From Erigeron canadensis (Eukaryota; Streptophyta; Magnoliopsida; Asterales; Asteraceae), in the NCBI RefSeq assembly GCF_010389155.1, contig NC_057769.1, positions 12,462,735-12,526,734 of the forward strand: 64,000 bases of DNA, written 5' to 3'. Shown here piece by piece: positions 36,301 to 48,700 of the stretch. Each line of letters opens with the position of its first letter. Position 1 is the first letter of the stretch. The position numbers and the translations under genes were made by a program. The notes beneath the pieces were generated by a model. It ran no database searches. It had not been told where the DNA came from and was given only the letters and a program-made list of their open reading frames with translations.

Positions 36301-39300
36301 GTGAATTTCCAACGCATCATTCTTGGTACCTTGTATACAGAAGATCATTCATGTAGATATACACTACGCTTTCAAGAATAGCAGTTCTTGAAAAAAGTTA
36401 GAGCGAAGTTGTTCTTTCAAAATTGACATCTCCATTTCCCAAATTGTCTACCCTCCCACATGTTTGACGTTCTTTCTATATTTTCCAAAATTGAACCAGT
36501 GACAGCAACATGATAATTATCGAGAATATATCAGAGTTTAACTAAAGGTAGCAAATTCGACCCACTTACATACCAATTGGTTGATTTGGGTTGTGACCCA
36601 TTTCAAAGGTGTAACTAACAGTCTCTACATAAAGTCTTATTTATTGTATAGATCAACTATTACAAAGATTCTTCCTTAACCAAAAAGGGGGTAAGATAAG
36701 CTAAGGAGGAACAAATCGAACAAGACAAGGAGGCAAAAAGGTCACATCCCGAAAACACTTAACAGGACAATTCAGGTAGAAACTGTCTATGTAATAATAC
36801 TATTTAATAACAAACTAGCACAGTACTCGCGCAATGCGGTGGTGTGATGGCGGCGACAGATGGTGATGGTGGTGGCGGCATCAAATGGTGTAGGTAATTG
36901 ATGTAAAGGTGTTTGATTTAAAGGGAGTAGACGGGTAGTAAAGATATCTATATCTATACTTCTATACTACTATATAAAAATCATAGCCCATGTTGAAAGT
37001 TAAGAAAAATGGGACATGCGAATTGACCAAACTACCCTTAATGAATTAAATCACTAGTCTCTTGTATTATAAAATATATCTATACTACCCCCTTTAAATC
37101 AAACACCTTTATATAGTAGCATAGAAGTATAGATAACAAAGACGTGTTTGTGGGTCAACTCAAAGCGACCTGCCTGATGCACAGTTTGACCCTGTTACCC
37201 GACATGCAACCTCTAATTTTTAAGCAAGCACTTATAATAACAGAATGCAGCAACGGTTCACACAACAAAATATAGTAAATGATAGAAGTACTAAAGGAAT
37301 GGAACATGTTACCAGCAGCATTTTTAAAAGAGCATGAGTGCCAATATGTGCAAGAGAACTTTTAAGTCGAAAATGTCCTTCAAGTTCATCAACGTAACGT
37401 GACACACTTTCTCCTTGCTCAAAAGTTTCCACCAAAACCGCTGGATGAACAAGCGGATATACAGGTTTAGGGAATGAAACATCTCTCCAACTGCGGAAGT
37501 TATATATAAACCTACTCAAATGAGCAGCTTCTCGTGCAAGATCAACTTGGGACATCATAAAAACTGCAAATTGTTGTACACTTTCATCCAATCTCAACCA
37601 ATTGAGAGTAGGAACGAACTTAGACATCTTTGCAACCACGTTGATTATATCAAAATCTCTTTTAATTGATTCACCCACTCCAGGATGTCTAACTTTAACT
37701 GCAACTAATAGAGGCTTGTTACTCTTGCCGCGATATCTATATCTCAAAGAAGCTCGATGAATTTGTGCAATACTTCCTGAAGCTACAGGTAGCTCCTCAA
37801 AATCATCAAAGATTTCAGATATTTTGCGTCCAAAAGCCTTTTCAACCGTCTTTTTTGTGTAAGCAAAACTATGTTCAGGAGCTTTGCTATGAAGCTTCGA
37901 CAGCTCAGTACACAAGTCGGTAGGAAAAAGGTCTGGGCGTGTGGCTGCCCATTGACCCCATTTTATAAATGCTGGACCTGCAATTTCCAAAGTACGACGT
38001 ACAAGTTGGAGCCATGTTTTTCTAGCTGAATTGCCAAAATAGTCGACAAATGGAGCCATCACCATACTGGGTGAGAACAAGACTGCCAAATATATAGCTC
38101 GGAATAATAATATTAGACCTTCAAATATTGAAAGTAGTGATGAAATCAAAAACGCATGTCCATTTTCAGCCCGTGTGTAGAGCGCATTTCTAGGCTGATA
38201 ATAATCGAGATTAGACCCTGAGTCTGCTAATACCAGATTTCCACAAGCAATAGCAAATACACCAGGAAGAACGATATACGAACGGCTCAATGCCAAACTA
38301 AATGCTTGGGCCAACTTATTCATGCCATCCTGATTCTTGGAAAGGCTCTTCCAAGCATTTTGAGCATGATATGTTATCGCCTTATTGACTGGAATGAACG
38401 AATAATTTCTGAAGAAATTATGCCTGCCAATAGAACATTTGGATTTACATCCCAAGATAGAAGCAAATCCTCTATTGGAGAGTACGCTTTGAGAGTACAT
38501 CCTGTATTGGGAGTTGTAAGAACCAGATCTAACAATCGATCCATAATTTCCATCTTCTATATGAGCTCTCCTGTTGCTTGATCTAACTAACTGTGTTGTC
38601 CTCTTAATACTTCTGGTCGACAAGAACCTTCATGTACGATAAATGAGTTGTTATTAAATGCATCAATGCCGAAAAATCAACTAAGAGAATTAGTATGGAA
38701 ATATTCATATTAGTAAGTTTCTTCACTTTTTTTATCTCTACTACATTATAGAGCATTTGTTCCCTCTATTTTTTCAACTTTAAGTAAGTGAAAACCCTAA
38801 AATACCCCTGTCACTTATTCATAATACTCTTAGAAGAAATCTCAACCACTCATTCTTTTCTTTTTCCTCAAATCTCAACCACCCATTTTTCTCTCTCTTC
38901 CATAAATCATTTTATTCTTCTAATTTATTCAAAATCTTTTATCTCAAAAACCATACATCGATAAATTATAAAAATTATATGGATGTTCTTAAAATTTTAT
39001 GCTCTTTCATTAGATATGTCATTTGATATACTTCCGGCGAATTTTCAAATCCGAGGGCAGAGCCCATACGGCTAAGGCATTTGACTATCACAGTCTATGG
39101 CCTATCACCTCCTATGACCTATCATACTCTGACCTATGGAACCCTTTTTAGGTCAATAAGAAAGATAGTGCAAAGAATCAAGTCTTGATATTTCTTTAGT
39201 TAAAACAGACAGTTGAACATATATCTACCACTACTCCTAGAAATGGAACAGAAAAACTACACGCATAATTCGAAGTTTCGAAACCCATTTGATACAGAGC

Positions 39301-39708
39301 ATTTTTATTGTTTGTGCTTAGTTTACATGCATAATGCTCAATACAACGTCTTGCCGTCTTCCAATAAAAACTATTACATAGCTAAAATTCTTGTGAATGC
39401 CAAAAACACAGTAAAGGTTACAATAAACTATTGCGTTTATCATACTAAGGCAAATTCTTTCCTAATAAAATCCTGTATATGCAAAGTCTCGAGCTTTACG
39501 CCCCGTTCTAGCTTACAGAAATGCACCTATAATTGCTAAATAATCAAACAACTCTTTTATAAATTTCTATCAACTAAAAATGCTTCCAAATTCAAATCAA
39601 TTCTTAAAACAAAAACCCAAATCACTAACAAAACATACAACAAATCCTAAATAAATATAAATAAACAAATATATAAATGAAAAAGAAAGAAAGAAAGAAC
39701 CTTGACAT
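33303..39708 (-). CDS. ABC1/ADCK2-type atypical protein kinase
   Basis: Five coding exons give 619 codons plus stop: 39701-39708, 37313-38627, 35096-35356, 34693-34848, 33303-33422. The first coding exon is only 8 nt (ATGTCAAG); the second starts in-frame as ...G TTC TTG, and an in-frame TGA directly precedes that acceptor, so an upstream start exon is needed. ABC1 (ADCK/UbiB) kinases act in mitochondria and plastids, mainly in quinone and lipid homeostasis. Motifs in order: FIKWGQWAATRPDLFP (the KxGQ signature), VASGSIAQIHRASL (alanine-rich/QxH loop), VAVKVRHPGV (ATP-site Lys), FIHADMHPGNILV (catalytic loop, HADxHPGN) and FLDVGMTAEL (metal-binding DxG). KxGQ followed by RPDLFP and a C-terminal tail ending LMAP resemble the ADCK2-like plant subgroup. 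The basic, Ser-rich N-terminus suggests a mitochondrial presequence. Introns 1 and 2 carry repeat insertions. Exact subfamily is not certain. Confidence 0.93.
36826..37135. repeat. foldback arrangement of Helitron-like repeats in kinase intron 2
   Basis: The left half is a minus copy whose 3' end reads GCGCGAGTACTGTGCTAG on the complement (36826-36843). The right half is a plus copy beginning TATCTATACTTCTATACTAC. A 26-bp segment at 36951-36976 is repeated inverted at 37110-37135 with one mismatch, and 36905-36925 pairs with 37090-37110. The resulting structure could fold back on itself in the intron transcript. Confidence 0.65.
38730..39140 (+). repeat. dispersed repeat family A, copy 2 (kinase intron 1)
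   Basis: Opens CTCTACTACATTATAGAGCA and contains AAAACCATACATCGATAAAT, TCATTTGATATACTTCCGGC and GGCATTTGACTATCACAGTC, as in copy 1 at 27290. It ends near ATCATACTCTGACCTATGG without the GC-rich tip, so the 3' end is lost. It lies in the first intron of the kinase in opposite orientation to the gene. Confidence 0.7.
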
Positions 39709-40205
39709 AGCGAAAAAAGAAAATGAAATTGATTTTTATTAGTAGGTATTAATTCTAACAGCTGCACGGCAAGCATTTTCTATTGTGATTCCACCGCTAC
39801 ATATCATCACAATCATCAATCAATCAAGATTCGCTTCCTCACGTATATATATATATAATATATAGATATAGATATTATATATGTATGTATATAACTATGT
39901 ATAATATAATCAAATTAAATTATATATGATCGTTATTGAGGAAGGCTTGATTTATTGGCGGCGTTTCAGAAAAGAAAGATGGAGGAGGAGGGGCTTGTTT
40001 TTTCTATATTGTTTTTGTTTATGTTTTTGTTGATGTTTTAAAAGGTTAAAATTCGTGGAGATCGATGTATTTACGTGTACATATCTCATGCCTCTACGTA
40101 CAACTGTTTTTAGCATGTCATAATTGACACTTTGGGAAGATAATCTCTCAAGTTTTTGAATCTTGTCTCTTAATTTTCAATCAAGGGTCAAGATTACTCT
40201 AACAT
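39709..40205. other. kinase 5' region and promoter
   Basis: On the minus strand this is upstream of the ATG at 39708. It holds the presumed 5' untranslated region, several ATATAT runs (39845-39900) and a GC-richer patch at 39955-40005. No other feature supported. Confidence 0.4.
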
Positions 40206-40239
40206 GTTACTCTAACATGACTAGTCATGTTAGAGTAAC
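40206..40239. repeat. 34-bp perfect palindrome
   Basis: GTTACTCTAACATGACT followed directly by its exact reverse complement, with no loop. It lies upstream of the kinase gene; the half-site TTACTCTAACATG also occurs directly before it (40193-40205), and TACTCTAACATG is thus present three times counting both strands. Confidence 0.9.
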
Positions 40240-41065
40240 TTGAGGGAATCAGCTCCCACATGAGTAGAGTCTCTCTACCGATGGAAAAATCAAAGCGATA
40301 CTTGTTTAATCGATCTTAAGAAAAATGATAATGTTAGTCGTCTTCTTAAGAAATATGGTTAATTATAACCAAAATTAAGTACCGTATTTTTTTTAACCGG
40401 ATTCAAATTAATCAACGATATCAATTAGGCTTTTGATGATCGTTGAGAGAATTCTTGATGATAACGTCATGTTGAATTAAAAGTTTGGGATGATGAAAGG
40501 TTGTGAAAGATATGCTTGAACTTGAACAAATATTGATCTTAAAATGATAGAGATTCAACAGAAAGAAGTTTGATTGTGTGAATTAACAAGTATTTGTGCT
40601 GAACTTAGCTTGCTATTTATAATAGTTAAGGATAGGCAAATGCGGTGATGTTTAAGGCCTTATGGTCGTGAGTACATGGTGGTGTATGGGGTGATTCATG
40701 CCAACTAGAGTTGTGATGTGGTGGATTGTGGTGATAGTAAATAAAAAGCGACCATGCAGCTTAGTTTCACCTAATTAAATGAAATTCAAAATATCTAACT
40801 TATATAATTGTGTTTATATATACATAGATACTAGCACTTTTATAGACTTAAGTTCTAGTATTTATAAAGGATTAAACATCTAGTAAAAGTGATGATATGT
40901 TTCTTTTTTATGGCACAACAAATATCTAGTAAAATGATTATTTTACTTAGTTTTTAGCATCTTTACTATTCATAAGATTTAATATATAATCTGGATAAAT
41001 AGATTTTCAAAGTAACTACATCCAAAAATAACGCCCAAACTAATATAATGGAAGAAAAAGGAAAA
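40240..41065. other. intergenic, nothing recognised
   Basis: AT-rich non-coding sequence. No feature supported. Confidence 0.4.
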
Positions 41066-41072
41066 AAAATGG

Positions 41073-41154
41073 GTAGACCCCGTTTTCGGGAGTCGAACCA
41101 GGATAAATTACAATGGTAAGCAATCATCTTGCCGTTGGACCACAACGAGGCACC
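41073..41154 (-). pseudogene. degenerate tRNA-Gly-like sequence
   Basis: On the complement, GTGGTCCAACGGCAAGATG looks like a D arm, ATTGC...GTAAT forms an anticodon-like stem and GGTTCGACTCCCG is a T-arm/B-box motif. The order and spacing resemble plant tRNA-Gly(UCC). However, the anticodon loop has 8 instead of 7 bases and the acceptor and T stems do not pair properly, so it cannot be a working tRNA; it may be a pseudogene or a tRNA-derived retroposon head. Confidence 0.45.
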
Positions 41155-41259
41155 CAATTATATTTTCGTAGAATATATCTTATAAACGGTTACAATATCA
41201 ACAACACATTGTCCCTCTGGTTCACATCAACACCACCACCATCACAACCGCTTGTTGAA

Positions 41260-41880
41260 AGCATTGTCAATATGTATATTGTGATGATTTGCTAAATGGA
41301 AAGCATTGTCAATATGTATTGTGGCTATCTTGATTGTTGTTTGTCACGGAGGAGGTGAGTGACTTTGCATAATGTTATAGGTGTGTTGGTCGATTAACAT
41401 ATCATGGTGGATACCGTGTGTGATAATCAATTTAGCGTTAGGGCCTAATTTAAGGTCGAGACCTAAGAACCGACCTCTTATTTGTATTGAGCTTGAGGCC
41501 TAAGAACCTCTTATTTGTACCAAGTTTGAGGCCTAAGAACCTCATTGATTATGTTGTTTAGCGTATATGGATCGTGTATGTTTTGTTAGCGCAAAGGTGA
41601 GTATGCAAGTAATGGCACGATGCTACCATTGACTACATGCTAGAGTCCTTTGTGTTTTTGTCACCTATCGTATATATACTTGTAGACAGATTTACACACT
41701 AAGCATTCACTCAAATTTTAATTGTTTATCCTTTTTATAAGTGGTTACGGAAGAAGGAACTAATAAAGTTGTGGCTTGTAAAAGTTGCTAGTGATCTTGA
41801 AAGTAGTTTGCCATTTTGCGGTAAATGATATGTTTGATAAAGAGTTAGAGACCTAGTGATCATGATACATTGGTTGTGTT
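41260..41880 (+). repeat. diverged copy of the long LTR-like family
   Basis: Contains GAGGCCTAAGAACCTC twice (near 41485 and 41528) and GACCTAAGAACC, the complement of the TTCTTAGGCC motif in 18060-18145, in matching order with GCAAAGGTGAGTATGCAAG and a GTCCTTTGTG segment also related to that insertion. No ends found. Confidence 0.45.
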
Positions 41881-42782
41881 TTGACAAGTCGACTATGTAT
41901 ACTTTTGTAGTTATAGTTTGGTCATATGTATCTTGACGAAAATGATAACTTTGGTAGTTTGGTAAATTGGGCTAATGGCCTTTTTGTTGTAAAATGCACA
42001 CTTGATCAAATGAAAGGTTTTAGGATGTTGGTTATGAGTTTTTAATTTATTTGGATGTCTAAATATAAGGTATGTCATTTTGGTCATAAGAAAGTTGTAA
42101 GAAGTGTTGTCAAATTTGGTGAAACTGCATAAACTGCGAACGCTACGCATTATCCGCCAAAGCATCCATAAGTGAAGGCGGACTTCCGCCATATCATACA
42201 CTGTTGGTTGTCTTAGACCCTCACTTTTCTCGAGCTTTTGTTTGATCTTCACGTGTCCAAAAACTTGTAAACTAGTCTTATTATATTATTTTAAAAATAT
42301 TGCTAAGTGTCATTTTTTGAATTGAGGTATTTTAATTTTTGATGCAAATTGACTATATCTTTCGAAGTGTTAAAACGATCCAACAAAGTCAACTCCTAAA
42401 AAAATGGTCGAGTCGGTCCTTTCATTCGTCAACATGTCCAGACTCGTAACGAAACGCGAGTATGATCACTAGTTACATACAAAACAAAATAAATAGAAAA
42501 GATGAAATAATAAAGAAATAAATAAAATTAATTGAAAAAGCTTTTTTCAAATAACCATCGAACAAAAAGGCGACAGCACGCCACTTTTGTTACTAATTGC
42601 AAACATTTCTAGAGAGAGAAAACTGGAAACCAACAACAACGTCGTTTCTCATTCGTCGTCATCTTCTTCTTCAATTCTACTCCCATATACTAATAATTAA
42701 GTATAAATTATAATAATAATAATTTTTTTTCCGTTATTTATCCAAATATAGAAACAAAAGTCAGCGAGTGACTTTTACAGAG
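41881..42782. other. intergenic and VAP promoter region
   Basis: AT-rich. A GC-richer patch at 42120-42250 (CCGCC-type motifs, GGCGGACTTCCGCC) has no coding frame I recognise. The last 180 bp precede the VAP start codon and should hold its 5' untranslated region. Confidence 0.4.
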
Positions 42783-45700
42783 ATGACAATCTTGGAAAAC
42801 AAACATAATCCGTCGGGCAGTACCGGCGGCGGCGGCGGCGGCGGTAAAGGGTGGGGAATATTTAAGCTACCTTTTAAAAACAACAACAACAATAATAATA
42901 ATCATATTTCAAGTACAGCTAAAACGACGTCGTCTTATTCTTCATATCATATTGAAGGATCATCCAACAACAATTATATTCAAAACAATAATAATAATAA
43001 TAATAGTAGTTCCACTTCTTCAGTTACTTCAGTTGCTAGATCTCTTCTTCCAACACGACGTCGTTTAAGACTTGATCCTCCTAATAAGCTTTATTTCCCT
43101 TGTATGTTACCATCCTTATTATTTTTACTTTTTGTATAGATTAGATCTATATATATTTATTTGAATTTATTTTTTCTTTTTTATTTAGACTATCTTAGTT
43201 TACTTAAAACTTAGTTTGTTGGTGCATGTCAGCAACACAACCCAACATAGTGAACGACTTTTACCCGATAACCACCGCAGTGAAAACTCAGTTTGTTCGC
43301 GTCACATCATCATACTGAGTACACATTTAATCCGTCGGAAAATTAATAAAAATTTGAAAAAACCCAACATGGCTGAATATATCCATAATGTGTGTTGGAT
43401 GGAAAACGCCGGAGTTAAAGATGATCTTATTAGGAACAAATAGTTTGTGTTTGTAACTTGTAAGGTTAACATAATTTAGCAAATTTATGTATAGAACTAA
43501 ATATAGGAAAAGTACAAATATGTCTGTCATCGAGTGTAAACAAAATTGTTAGGTAAGAAAAATAAACTATACTATTTTAACCTTGTCGTTAGTCGGCTTC
43601 AATCATTTTTAGGCGTAAGTTTACTATTTAGGGAACATGACTGACTAAAAATGTCTTGAATATAGATCCGTAATGTTAAAAACAAATCTCACTAGTATGT
43701 CTTCAGAAGGTTTATTGTGTGTGTGGGCTGTGTGCAAATTGTGATTGAGCAAACATTTGACAAGGTCTTTTGGTTTATGTTTTATTTGGAGGAAAATACA
43801 CATAATTTTGATGGCATTAAAGACTATTTGATGAGATATTTGTAGTGGAGAATAGTTATAGAAAATTGGGTCAGCTACTCAGGAGGGATACACGGTGAAT
43901 AGAAAGAACCATGAAGTGTCACATGGGAAATGTGACATCATTAAAGTCAAGGACTCTAGGAAATGCAGAAGTCATAACATAGAACACGATTATAATAGCA
44001 CAGTTAACTCATAATTAGGACATGTCCAGATTCTGTACATTAACATTTATGTCAGAATCTTTTATCAAATATCAATAAATTATCTTGGTCTTTATACTTG
44101 ATCAATAACAATTGCAACCTCTTGCACGTGTGGTAGTATCAGTCTCTGTAGATTAATGGTGCAGTTGTGCCAAATGCATGAGATTTGGGACTTCAGTTAT
44201 CAAGAAACGAAATTAAGAAACCCCAAAATAAGGAATATTGAAAAGGAGAAAATAGTCAAACACAGTAGATATATAAAAATGATTAGATGCGTCTTAGTTC
44301 ACCCGAAGAAGGCAAAAATTGGGGAAATGAAGGTTCTTGTGTGCAGTGCTTTTAGCCAAAATGTACAGACTGAGTAGTTAAGGACCAAAATTTCGGTGTT
44401 TCGGTCAAGGTCTGGTATTTGAAATATCGGTTATTTCAGTGGTATTTCGGTAATCTTAATATTATGAAAAATATTATATATAACTATATATGTACCAAAA
44501 AGATAGCAATTATATTAAGTTAATACTCAATCTAAATATCAAAGTCAAGCTTAAAAGTGTCAATGTTTAATAGATTAGTGTTAATACTTCAAAAAATTAG
44601 TTTTTTTATATGTTGTTTTTTAGTTTGGACAAAAGTAATTTAAATAAAAAATAAAAAAATCTAAAAAACTGGTATACCACCGAAATTTGGACCGAAATTT
44701 GACCGATTTCGGTGAGATTTCGGTAAATTTCACCAGAAATCTCGGTACCGAAAATTTGGACAAAAATCTATACCGGTATACCAGTGGAGGACCGAAAACC
44801 GAAATACCACCGGTATACCACCGAAATTGACTACATAGTGTACAGATTAATAATAATAAAAAAAGATAACCTTTTTTTCTTCTCAACCCTAGAACAGCGT
44901 ACAAACTTACAGCCATACAGGTGGTGTTTCATCTAACCTGGGTCTTTCTTTGATGTTAGTTGTCGACTTGTCTCATAGTTGAAATGAAGCATGTGTTTTG
45001 AAAATAGGATAATTGATGATAAAGTTTACTTCCTTTTTTGGCAGTTACATCAGTTTCAATATCTACCAGCAGGGAAAGTGTACTACTTATCCTAGTGAAT
45101 AGTCACGCTTTAGCAAATATATGTAGTAGTTTATTTTTCTTCGTAATTGTGGACCTTTATGTTGTTGAGCGACCAGCAGAAAAACCAAAGTGGGTAAATC
45201 GTACTGCTTATCCTAGCCAATAGACATGCTTTTGCAAACATATGCTATAGTTTTCTCTTCTCTTGTAATTGTGTCATCTGTCTTTTGGTTGACTAATCCA
45301 CGAGGTACAAGTTCATCACGACTCAAACTCAAACAGCTTAACGCTCTCATAAAGAATGACTAAAGTGGCCATACATGGGTTGTCAGATTTTTCTTTCTCC
45401 TTTTTGCACTAGCCAACATGTGAACCTTTAGACCTCCAATTTCTCAATGCCTCAATGTTTAAATAATCTTTGATAGTTCGGTGTAGCTGTTATACATCTC
45501 AAGTATGTGTTTAACCTTCAAAATTGCATGTAACGTATACCTTAGTAGTCTACAGCTGGATACCATACAGAAAAAGTTCTCATATCTTGAAATCTTTTGA
45601 TGATACCTATAGAAGTGAATAGGCAGCCTTGGTAAAAAGAAGTATCTTGGAAGACTCCAGTGAAATATCCAGTGCCAACTTGGAACACTGTGCCATGGTA

Positions 45701-48700
45701 AATGTTACATGTGATAGGATTTGGCCTGGATTTAGGAATCTAGTTTTTTCTTGGAGAAACTAGTGACATGATTCTATGATAATTCGTCTGCTATGTATGA
45801 CTGGGTTAGGTTATCCATGAGAAAATTATAGAACATGATTTAAGATTATATATGACCGGAAGCCCATGTGGTCTACCAATTATTTACTTAGTTCTTATTG
45901 TAACCTTGTACTGATTTACGAGTATCCTTCTAAGACATGTTTGGAACACTCAGATGGACTTCATCATCCGCAAGTGTGGCTTGATTAACATTCATAATCC
46001 AACTTGAGGGCTGTTGGACGGATTATCATATTCTATTGGTATCTCAACTTTATCAATTAGTGTATACACACACAAGGTGCTTTCTTCTCAAAATGTATAT
46101 AGTAAATGCCCATTGACTGTTTCCATTTTGACATAGGATGTCACGGTTGCCTTATATAATGTATTCTCTCTTCGTCCCAATTTAAATCTCCATTACCGAA
46201 AGTTTAGGAAATACATATTATTAAATTTTCAGTTCGCAAAGTGACAAGTCTACTCTCAATGTATCTGCCTTTGAAAAAGACAACTCTGTCTTGTACCTAA
46301 TAATAAATAGTAAAATTGGATATTTGATAAACTACTTTTCGAAGTGAAATTCTAATCTGAGACAAACAAAAATAGACAAGTGGGCATTTAAATTGAAAAG
46401 GAAGGAAGTAGTTGTGAAGGCAGGCAATTTATTTAGATCCCCTTGCTGATTATAGTCGAATATAGGGTTGTTGTACTTCCAAAAATGACTTGAGTTCGCT
46501 GAATGTATATGGTGAGATGTGATATTTAGGTTTCTTTTTCGGGCCTCCAGATTTTGTGTATATTAGTTATCTTGTCAATATTGCATTTGTTATCCATGCT
46601 TCATATGTTAATGCCTAGTTTTTTACACTGCGTTAACTGCTTTCCAGTTTGTGTGATGTAATATGAAATCACAGTTATAAACGTATGATTGTACATAAGG
46701 TCTAGTTAATGTTGACATTTTCTTCTCTGTGTACGTCGATGTCCAAGTGCTATATGGTTATGTGCTTTCTATTTTTGGCATTTAATATATCAGTCAATTG
46801 ACATGTATTTTTGGATTTATCCATATGATTAACAATGGATTGTGAATTCTGTTTATCCACTTTCTAGATGAACCTGGGAAGCAGGTCCAAAGTGCCATTA
46901 AGATAAAAAACACAAGCAAGTCTTATGTTGCTTTTAAGGTACGAACAAAGTTTGTTTGATTCTTCTAATATTTCTTCCATTTTTACTACTGGATGACACT
47001 CTTTTATTAGAGGTTGCAGTGTTGACAAATTCATTAGTAATTGGGATATTGTGGGTAAATTTCTTTGTAACAGGCCAAGTTGGGTAAATCTAAGTATTAG
47101 TTAAGCAGAAAAAGGATCAAATGGGTCAAACGGGTGCAGGTTCCTGAAAATAAATTTTAAATGCATACAACTTACTAATCTTTCGTGTGGATTGAATTCT
47201 TGTATTTCAACTTACTTAACATGCTCATCATATATAACTTTAAAATTGATTATGAAAAGCTGAAAAGAATTGTAAAAAAGTGTTTCAGGATAACCCTGCT
47301 GTCAGTCTCTTTTTGATCGACCCATACCAAAAGCTTAGATATCTTGACCCATTTTCCGACCCACCTACCTGTTTGCCATCTCTACAGCATTTAATTCACT
47401 AATTGAAAATATATTGCTTAAATATTTGACCTACAAATATCATGTAAGTGTAGTTAATCTTCTGTCATATGATATATGTTTTGGTTTTCTTTAGTTCCAA
47501 ACAACTGCTCCGAAAAGCTGTTTCATGCGTCCTCCTGGTGCTATTCTTGCTCCAGGCGAGAGTATAATTGCAACTGGTAAGAATTCTTATTCTTAGCTCT
47601 ATATTCACAAGTATTTTGACAATAATGTTGAGTCTATTAAGCATATTCAGTATTTCTTGGTAGCTTTAGGCTTGTAAGCGGTATCCTATGTTCAAGGTTG
47701 TAGAAGTCGTGGATCGGGATTGGATCGGCAAGATGGGGAGACGGGAGTTTTTGAAATATCGGGGAGATATCGGGAAGATATGAAATTTATATATAAAAAA
47801 ATAATTTATGAATTTGTATGTAATAGAATATTAAAAATATTTAGGAAACTTCAAACCTAAACATGGCTGTCTAAAAACATAATTATTCAAATTTAAAAAT
47901 AATTGTATCAAAACATTAACATAATTCTATAAACTTACACAGAGGGTTTGTTTAATTAAAAAGGGGTCTCTTTAAAGACCTTCGAAAAACAAAAAATATA
48001 AAAAAAAATTGACTTTTGTTGACCTTGACCGAGTTTGACCGATCTTGGCCGATATTGAAATTCCCGGTATTTGGCCGATATCTCGTGGTTGACTAGTGTT
48101 GACCGATATTTGAGCCGATCTCACCCATTTCGTCTCCTTGAACATCCGATCCCGATATGGATACCGAGATATCGGCTTATACGGCCGATATATACAACAG
48201 TGCCTATGTTTCTATGTTTATCAGTGACAACCTTTAATCTCTTTCTTCAAATCGGTGTGATAGTTTTCAAGTTTGTTGAGCCCCCGGAAAACAATGAAAA
48301 ACCAATGGACCAAAAGCGAAAGGTGAAATTCAAAATCATGAGTCTAAAAGTTAAAGGAGTGATGGATTATGTACCCGAGCTGGTGAGTTATACAGTCTTT
48401 TAAACTGTGAGTCTGCTTCCTTTCTTTATACTATGTGGGACTCGTAGTTACGACAAGCTAGTTAAAAGCTAATAGAGAATTTGAAATTACAAATGAAACT
48501 GCCACGGTGTAAATTGTTGCTTATTTTGGTTTGTAGTGTTATGCAAGTATGTTAAATTTTAAAATCCCAAAACATGTTCATAAAATTCTGTCCGTCAAGC
48601 CTCATCTACCATGGTTTATGTCATGTTATCATTTGACTCTACACATATGGAACTACTAATTGGCCTTGTTTCTGATAGTATCTACGATGTTTTGACTCAG

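Noticed and set aside
41073..41154. Functional tRNA-Gly
   Set aside because: The anticodon loop has 8 bases and the acceptor and T stems fail to pair; kept only as a tRNA-like pseudogene.
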